Assembly (NCBI GenBank): GCA_006844765.1
Contig: SPJV01000172.1
Coordinates: 1-9,884 of the forward strand
Reading direction: 5' to 3'
Source: Alphaproteobacteria bacterium
GTDB lineage: Bacteria > Pseudomonadota > Alphaproteobacteria > UBA8366 > Aestuariispiraceae
Length of the DNA: 9,884 bases
Below, in pieces: positions 6,947 to 9,884 of this stretch. Position numbers and translations under genes: made by a program. Every line of letters begins with the position of its first letter. The first letter of the stretch is position 1. The notes beneath the pieces were generated by a model. That model was not told the DNA's origin, ran no database searches, and saw nothing but the letters and a program-made list of their open reading frames with translations.

Positions 6947-6974
6947 TTGAATTTGTATACATCTCGTGTACAAT
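6947..6974 (+). promoter_or_regulatory. Promoter of the gntR-SDR-SDR operon
   Basis: TTGAAT (6947-6952) and TACAAT (6969-6974) are separated by 16 bases, matching the sigma70 consensus at 4/6 and 5/6. The operator at 6953-6973 fills the spacer and five bases of the -10 box, the classical layout for steric repression. The predicted leader to ATG 7061 is about 80 bases. Confidence 0.5.
6953..6973. promoter_or_regulatory. Inverted-repeat operator in the mttB/gntR divergent region
   Basis: TTGTATAC (6953-6960) and GTGTACAA (6966-6973) form an inverted repeat with one mismatch around a 5-bp spacer. The same stretch can be read as two TGTA-type palindromes, TGTATACA (6954-6961) and TGTACA (6967-6972), centred 12 bp apart. 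Sites of the TNGTNNNACNA kind are typical of FadR-group GntR proteins, and such a regulator is encoded 88 bases away. The site overlaps the regulator's promoter and lies 25 bases upstream of the methyltransferase start codon, so one protein bound here could affect both directions. The assignment to the adjacent regulator is inference. Confidence 0.7.
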
Positions 6975-6994
6975 CACCTTGTTCGCCGAGTCAA
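6967..6994 (-). promoter_or_regulatory. Possible promoter of the mttB-like gene
   Basis: On the - strand TTGACT (6994-6989) matches the -35 consensus at 5/6. Sixteen bases later is TGTACA (6972-6967), a poor -10 that lies inside the operator. An alternative -10 is TATACA (6959-6954), which then lacks a good -35. Either choice puts the start of transcription in or just after the operator. Confidence 0.3.
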
Positions 6995-7060
6995 TAGGTG
7001 TGTATCATCTGCTGGTGCGGCCATGCCGCTTGCCCAGCGCGAAAGAGGAGATGCTTGTCG

Positions 7061-7792
7061 ATGAACCAGGTCGTGACATCGTTGGAGGCTGCGGGCACGC
7101 CGGCAGGCAGTGTGGAGAAGGTCTATGACACATTGCGGCGCGAAATCATTTGCATGACCATCGCGCCTTCTACGGATCTTGATGAGAAGACGCTTGTGGA
7201 TCGCTTCGGTGTATCCCGAACGCCGGTGCGCGAAGCCTTGATACGGCTCGCTGCGGAGGGGCTGGTTGAGATTAAGCGCAATCGGGGGGCCTCTGTCTCG
7301 GAACTCGGACTGGCGACGCTACAATCGATTTTTGAGGCAGGCGATCTGATAGAACGCGCGATTGCCAGGCTCGCCTGTCTGCGTCGTACAGAAGCGGATC
7401 TGGCTCATCTGGAACAAGCCGCCGCGGATTTTGAGGTGGATATGCAATCCGGCGATATAAACGCCATGGCGCTTTCCAACAGCCGCCTGCATCTCCTGAT
7501 CGCGGAGGCATCAAAGAACAAATACTTCGTCGACAGCTACCGCCGCATTCTGGCAGATCACGAACGGATTGCCCAATTCTGGTATGCGGCAAATACTCGT
7601 CCGGAAGATGGGTCAGTTTCAGACGCTATTCTCAAGCAGCATCGTGAACTCGTCCGCGCCATTAGGGATAAGGACCAGGACGCAGCAGAGGCTGTTACCA
7701 TCGCGCATGCGGATCTGTGTAAGGATGGCATTCGGGAGCTCTTGGCTTCAGGAGAGAATGTCGTCCGTGGCCTCGCGGTCGAGAGGCGCTGA
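7061..7792 (+). CDS. GntR-family transcriptional regulator, FadR/FCD subfamily
   Basis: This is a DNA-binding regulator with an effector-binding FCD domain. The 243-residue product has the GntR winged helix at about 17-80, with the recognition region DEKTLVDRFGVSRTPVREAL (41-60), then an all-helical C-terminal domain from about 85. Three histidines spaced as in metal-binding FCD domains are seen: H144 (SRLHLLI), H194 (KQHRELV) and H216 (AHADLC). The start at ATG 7061 is chosen because AGAGGAG lies 10 bases upstream; an in-frame GTG at 6998 would add a Cys-rich 21-residue extension foreign to the family and lacks a ribosome site. It is the first gene of an operon with two dehydrogenases and is divergent from the methyltransferase gene, with a fitting operator between them. 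Autoregulation and control of both arms are likely; the ligand is unknown and could be a metal-bound carboxylate. Confidence 0.95.
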   Translation: MNQVVTSLEAAGTPAGSVEKVYDTLRREIICMTIAPSTDLDEKTLVDRFGVSRTPVREALIRLAAEGLVEIKRNRGASVSELGLATLQSIFEAGDLIERAIARLACLRRTEADLAHLEQAAADFEVDMQSGDINAMALSNSRLHLLIAEASKNKYFVDSYRRILADHERIAQFWYAANTRPEDGSVSDAILKQHRELVRAIRDKDQDAAEAVTIAHADLCKDGIRELLASGENVVRGLAVERR

Positions 7793-7793
7793 G

Positions 7794-8531
7794 ATGACAA
7801 TGCGGTTAGAGGGACGGCGTGCGCTGATCACGGGTGCTGCTGGCGGAATAGGCGCGGCATTGGTCGCGGCATTCCGGAAGGAAGGCGCGCTGGTCGTCGG
7901 CCATGATCTTGATGCCAGCGCGATAGATGCGGATGCGGTCCTGTCGGGTGACCTGACAGAGGCAGATACCTGCGATGCACTGCCCCGGCGGGCGGCAGAG
8001 GCTTTGGGCGGGCTCGATATCGTCGTGAACAATGCCGGTGTCATGCGGCGCGGCAAGGCGACGGCGGCAACGGATGCTGACTTCAGCCTTTCGATGGCCG
8101 TGAATGTCGAAGCACCTTTTCGCATTTGCCGCGCGGCTATACCGATCGTGGCGTCGGGCGGGAAGGGCGCCATCGTCAATATGTCCTCCTGCTGGGGAGT
8201 GCGGCCGGGGCCGGGCCACCCAATCTACTGCATGACCAAGGCAGCGGTTGCATCGATGACCCAGTGTCTGGGCATGGATCATGCTGGCGATGGTGTGCGG
8301 ATCAATGCGATTTGCCCGAATGAGGTGGATACCCCGATGCTTCGGACAGGGTTTGAAATTCGCGGCCTTGATCCGGCAAGCGCAATCGCCGATTTGGGAA
8401 AGACCGTCCCCTTGGGTCGTGTTGCGGCACCAGATGATATCGCCGATGTCGCGGTCTTCCTGGCCTCGGACGAAGCGCGCTATATCTGTGGCGCGCTGAT
8501 CGAAGTCAATGGCGGGAAGCCGGTGGGATGA
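7794..8531 (+). CDS. Short-chain dehydrogenase/reductase (SDR), probably NAD-dependent
   Basis: This 245-residue classical SDR oxidises an alcohol or reduces a carbonyl compound. It has a Rossmann glycine motif TGAAGGIG (13-20), NNAG (79-82) and the catalytic set N104, S132, Y145, K149 (YxxxK as YCMTK, with the usual 13-residue Ser-Tyr spacing). After the second beta strand the sequence reads VVGHDLD, and an acidic residue there usually means NAD(H). The substrate loop after PNEVDTPM is not diagnostic. ATG 7794 is one base after the gntR stop codon, with GAGAGG 7 bases upstream; the open frame continues upstream inside gntR but that part is out-of-frame translation. ATG 7800 is an alternative start two codons later. 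The gene overlaps the next dehydrogenase by 4 bases, so both are translated together under gntR control. The substrate cannot be named. Confidence 0.93.
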   Translation: MTMRLEGRRALITGAAGGIGAALVAAFRKEGALVVGHDLDASAIDADAVLSGDLTEADTCDALPRRAAEALGGLDIVVNNAGVMRRGKATAATDADFSLSMAVNVEAPFRICRAAIPIVASGGKGAIVNMSSCWGVRPGPGHPIYCMTKAAVASMTQCLGMDHAGDGVRINAICPNEVDTPMLRTGFEIRGLDPASAIADLGKTVPLGRVAAPDDIADVAVFLASDEARYICGALIEVNGGKPVG

Positions 8532-9271
8532 CCGGGAACACAAAACGCTTTCAAGACAAGGTCGCTTTGGTGACCGGCGGGCGCAGTGGTATCGGGCTTG
8601 CCTGCGCCAAACGATTGGCGGAAGAGGGCGCGCGGGTCATCACAGCCCAGCGGGGCGAGGCCAAAGGGTTTGAGAACATCCCCGCAGATTTCACGGATAC
8701 CGACATGCCGGGGCTGGTTGTCGAAAGGGTGATTTCCGAATGCGGACGGTTGGATGTCCTGGTGAACAATGCCGGGATGATGGAAGCAGCGCTGGTGGGG
8801 GAAACATCACTCGATCTCTGGAATAAAACCATGGCGGTCAATCTGACGGCGCCATTTTTGTTGATCAAGGCTGCTCTGCCCTATTTGAGTGATGGTGGGG
8901 CGATAGTAAATGTGGGCAGCATAGATGGCCTGGCCTCAAATCCGGGATTGGGGGCCTATGATGTGTCGAAATCCGGGTTGCATGGCCTTACCCGCGCCGT
9001 GGCGGTTGATCATGGCAAGGATGGGGTGCGCTGCAACGCTGTCGCACCGGGGTGGATCGATACGGACTTGAACGAGGATTATATCGAAAGCATGCCGGAC
9101 CCGTCGGTGTTTCGGACCCGTATTGCCGGGATCCATCCTGTCGGTCGAACCGGCACACCGGAAGATGTCGCAGCACTTGTTGCGTGGTTGGCCTCTAGCG
9201 AGGCTGCTTTCGTGACGGGGCAAATTTACACTGTGGATGGCGGACGGATGGCGCGGTTGCCGAGTGTTTGA
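8528..9271 (+). CDS. Short-chain dehydrogenase/reductase (SDR), probably NADP-dependent
   Basis: This is a second, distinct classical SDR of 247 residues. Its motifs are TGGRSGIG (16-23), NNAG (80-83) and catalytic N105, S131, Y144 and K148 (YDVSK). The C-terminal segment HPVGRTGTPEDVAALVAWLASSEAAFVTGQIYTVDGG is typical of the large FabG-like group. After beta strand two it reads VITAQRGEAKG, with no acidic residue and a basic one, which points to NADP(H). ATG 8528 overlaps the stop codon of the preceding gene (ATGA), indicating translational coupling. It may carry out another redox step of the same pathway or recycle a different cofactor. It ends one base before the stop codon of the convergent AraC-type gene. 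The specific substrate is unknown. Confidence 0.93.
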   Translation: MTGNTKRFQDKVALVTGGRSGIGLACAKRLAEEGARVITAQRGEAKGFENIPADFTDTDMPGLVVERVISECGRLDVLVNNAGMMEAALVGETSLDLWNKTMAVNLTAPFLLIKAALPYLSDGGAIVNVGSIDGLASNPGLGAYDVSKSGLHGLTRAVAVDHGKDGVRCNAVAPGWIDTDLNEDYIESMPDPSVFRTRIAGIHPVGRTGTPEDVAALVAWLASSEAAFVTGQIYTVDGGRMARLPSV

Positions 9272-9272
9272 G

Positions 9273-9884
9273 CTAGGCTGCTGATTGCATGCCGAAGCGT
9301 CGCTGATAGGCGCTGGCGGTCGTGCCCAGCTGTCGTTTGAAGGCACGGTGCATCTGTTGTGCATCGACGAAGCCACAAAGCCTAAGAACTTGCGCTGCCT
9401 CCATCCCCGCGCTCATCAAATCGCAGGCCCTCTTGACCCGCAGCCGTTCCACGAACCGCACGGGCGAGGTATCCATCTGTCGCTTGAAGTGGCGGGTGAG
9501 GGTGCGTGGTGTCATGCCGACAAAGGTGGCCATGTCATCCAGAGACCATCGCCGGTCGGGATGCTCTGACAAAGCACCCAGCAATTTCGCGATGGCCGGG
9601 TCTCCGCTGAACTGTGCGGCGAGGAGGTCGGCGAATTGGTTCTGCCCGCCGGAGCGTTGGAGTGACACCACAAGCTCCCGCGCGACGGCCAGGGCGGTGA
9701 GCGCGCCGCAGTCCTGCCTGATCATGGCGAGCGCCAGATCGATCCCAGACGATACACCGGCGGAAGTATAAATCGGGTCGCCCATGACATAGAGCCTGTC
9801 AGTGTCCCATTCGACCTTCGGGAAAAGCCGGTGGGCCATGTCGGTGCGGCTCCAATGCGTTGTAGCGTTGCGTTCGTCCAGGAC
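9273..9884 (-). CDS. AraC-family regulator with DJ-1/PfpI-like N-terminal domain (FtrA/GlxA type), 5' end beyond the window
   Basis: The gene runs leftward and its frame is open to the last base, so its N-terminus lies outside. The visible 203 residues begin within the end of the GATase1-like (DJ-1/PfpI) sensor domain: the conserved ATTHW, then DPIYTSAGVSSGIDLALAMI (ATG 9839 is internal, not the start). The C-terminal AraC module has a first helix-turn-helix in WSLDDMATFVGMTPRTLTRHFKR and a second in AAQVLRLCGFVDAQQMHRAFKRQLG, ending in TASAYQRRFG. Regulators of this architecture include FtrA/GlxA-like proteins and the quaternary-amine regulators GbdR and CdhR; the TSAG-GIDLAL stretch looks closer to the FtrA/GlxA side. 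The gene converges on the dehydrogenase operon and may belong to the same metabolic region, but its targets and direction of control are unknown. Confidence 0.92.
   Translation of the reverse strand, partial: VLDERNATTHWSRTDMAHRLFPKVEWDTDRLYVMGDPIYTSAGVSSGIDLALAMIRQDCGALTALAVARELVVSLQRSGGQNQFADLLAAQFSGDPAIAKLLGALSEHPDRRWSLDDMATFVGMTPRTLTRHFKRQMDTSPVRFVERLRVKRACDLMSAGMEAAQVLRLCGFVDAQQMHRAFKRQLGTTASAYQRRFGMQSAA

Noticed and set aside
6929..6973. Upstream ATG start for the mttB-like gene at 6973
   Set aside because: The added segment is the translated operator and promoter region (MYTRCIQIQIRRFRT) and lacks a ribosome site; ATG 6928 has GGAG upstream.
6998..7060. Upstream GTG start for the GntR regulator
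   Set aside because: The added 21 residues are Cys-rich and unlike GntR proteins; ATG 7061 has AGAGGAG at a proper distance.
7569..7793. N-terminal extension of the first SDR (start at 7569)
   Set aside because: It would overlap the gntR coding sequence by 224 bases in another frame; the SDR fold begins right after ATG 7794, which has a good ribosome site.
7806..8543. Leftward frame of 245 codons opposite the first SDR gene
   Set aside because: It is antisense to a gene with a complete set of SDR motifs; its Arg/His/Cys-rich composition is that of a shadow frame.
1..9884. CRISPR array, tRNA or rRNA genes, insertion sequences
   Set aside because: No regularly spaced repeats, no tRNA cloverleaf or rRNA-like segments, and no transposase or terminal inverted repeats were seen by reading both strands; a covariance-model scan was not possible here.

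Overview
The window looks like chromosomal DNA of an alphaproteobacterium, probably of the Rhodospirillales type. The evidence is GC-rich coding sequence, a short prolyl-tRNA synthetase without the large editing insertion, a single LolC/E-type permease paired with LolD, and the order proS - lolC/E - lolD. The placement below class level is an inference from gene content, not a measured phylogeny.

Left part (1-5217), all genes on the + strand: the 3' portion of a polyphosphate kinase 2 gene (5' end outside the window); a 350-base AT-rich gap with a leftward-oriented terminator-like hairpin, a second hairpin and a perfect 17-bp palindrome; a secreted protein of unknown function with a 16-residue tandem repeat; proS; and the overlapping pair lolC/E-lolD, which encodes the ABC machine that releases lipoproteins from the inner membrane.

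Right part (5218-9884), accessory in character: an MttB-superfamily methyltransferase gene on the - strand diverges from a GntR/FCD regulator gene on the + strand. The regulator is followed by two short-chain dehydrogenase genes in a tightly packed operon (1-base gap, then a 4-base overlap). The second dehydrogenase converges with an AraC-type regulator gene (FtrA/GlxA-like, truncated by the window edge), with one base between their stop codons.

The 132-base divergent region carries a 21-bp near-perfect inverted repeat of the TTGTATAC type. It fills the spacer and most of the -10 box of a good sigma70-like promoter for the regulator and overlaps the likely promoter region of the methyltransferase gene. 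The simplest reading is a catabolic module in which the GntR protein controls itself, the two dehydrogenases and the methyltransferase in response to an unknown, possibly N-methylated, substrate. No corrinoid protein, methyl-acceptor enzyme or transporter is present in the window, so substrate and pathway stay open. No RNA genes, insertion sequences or CRISPR arrays were seen.
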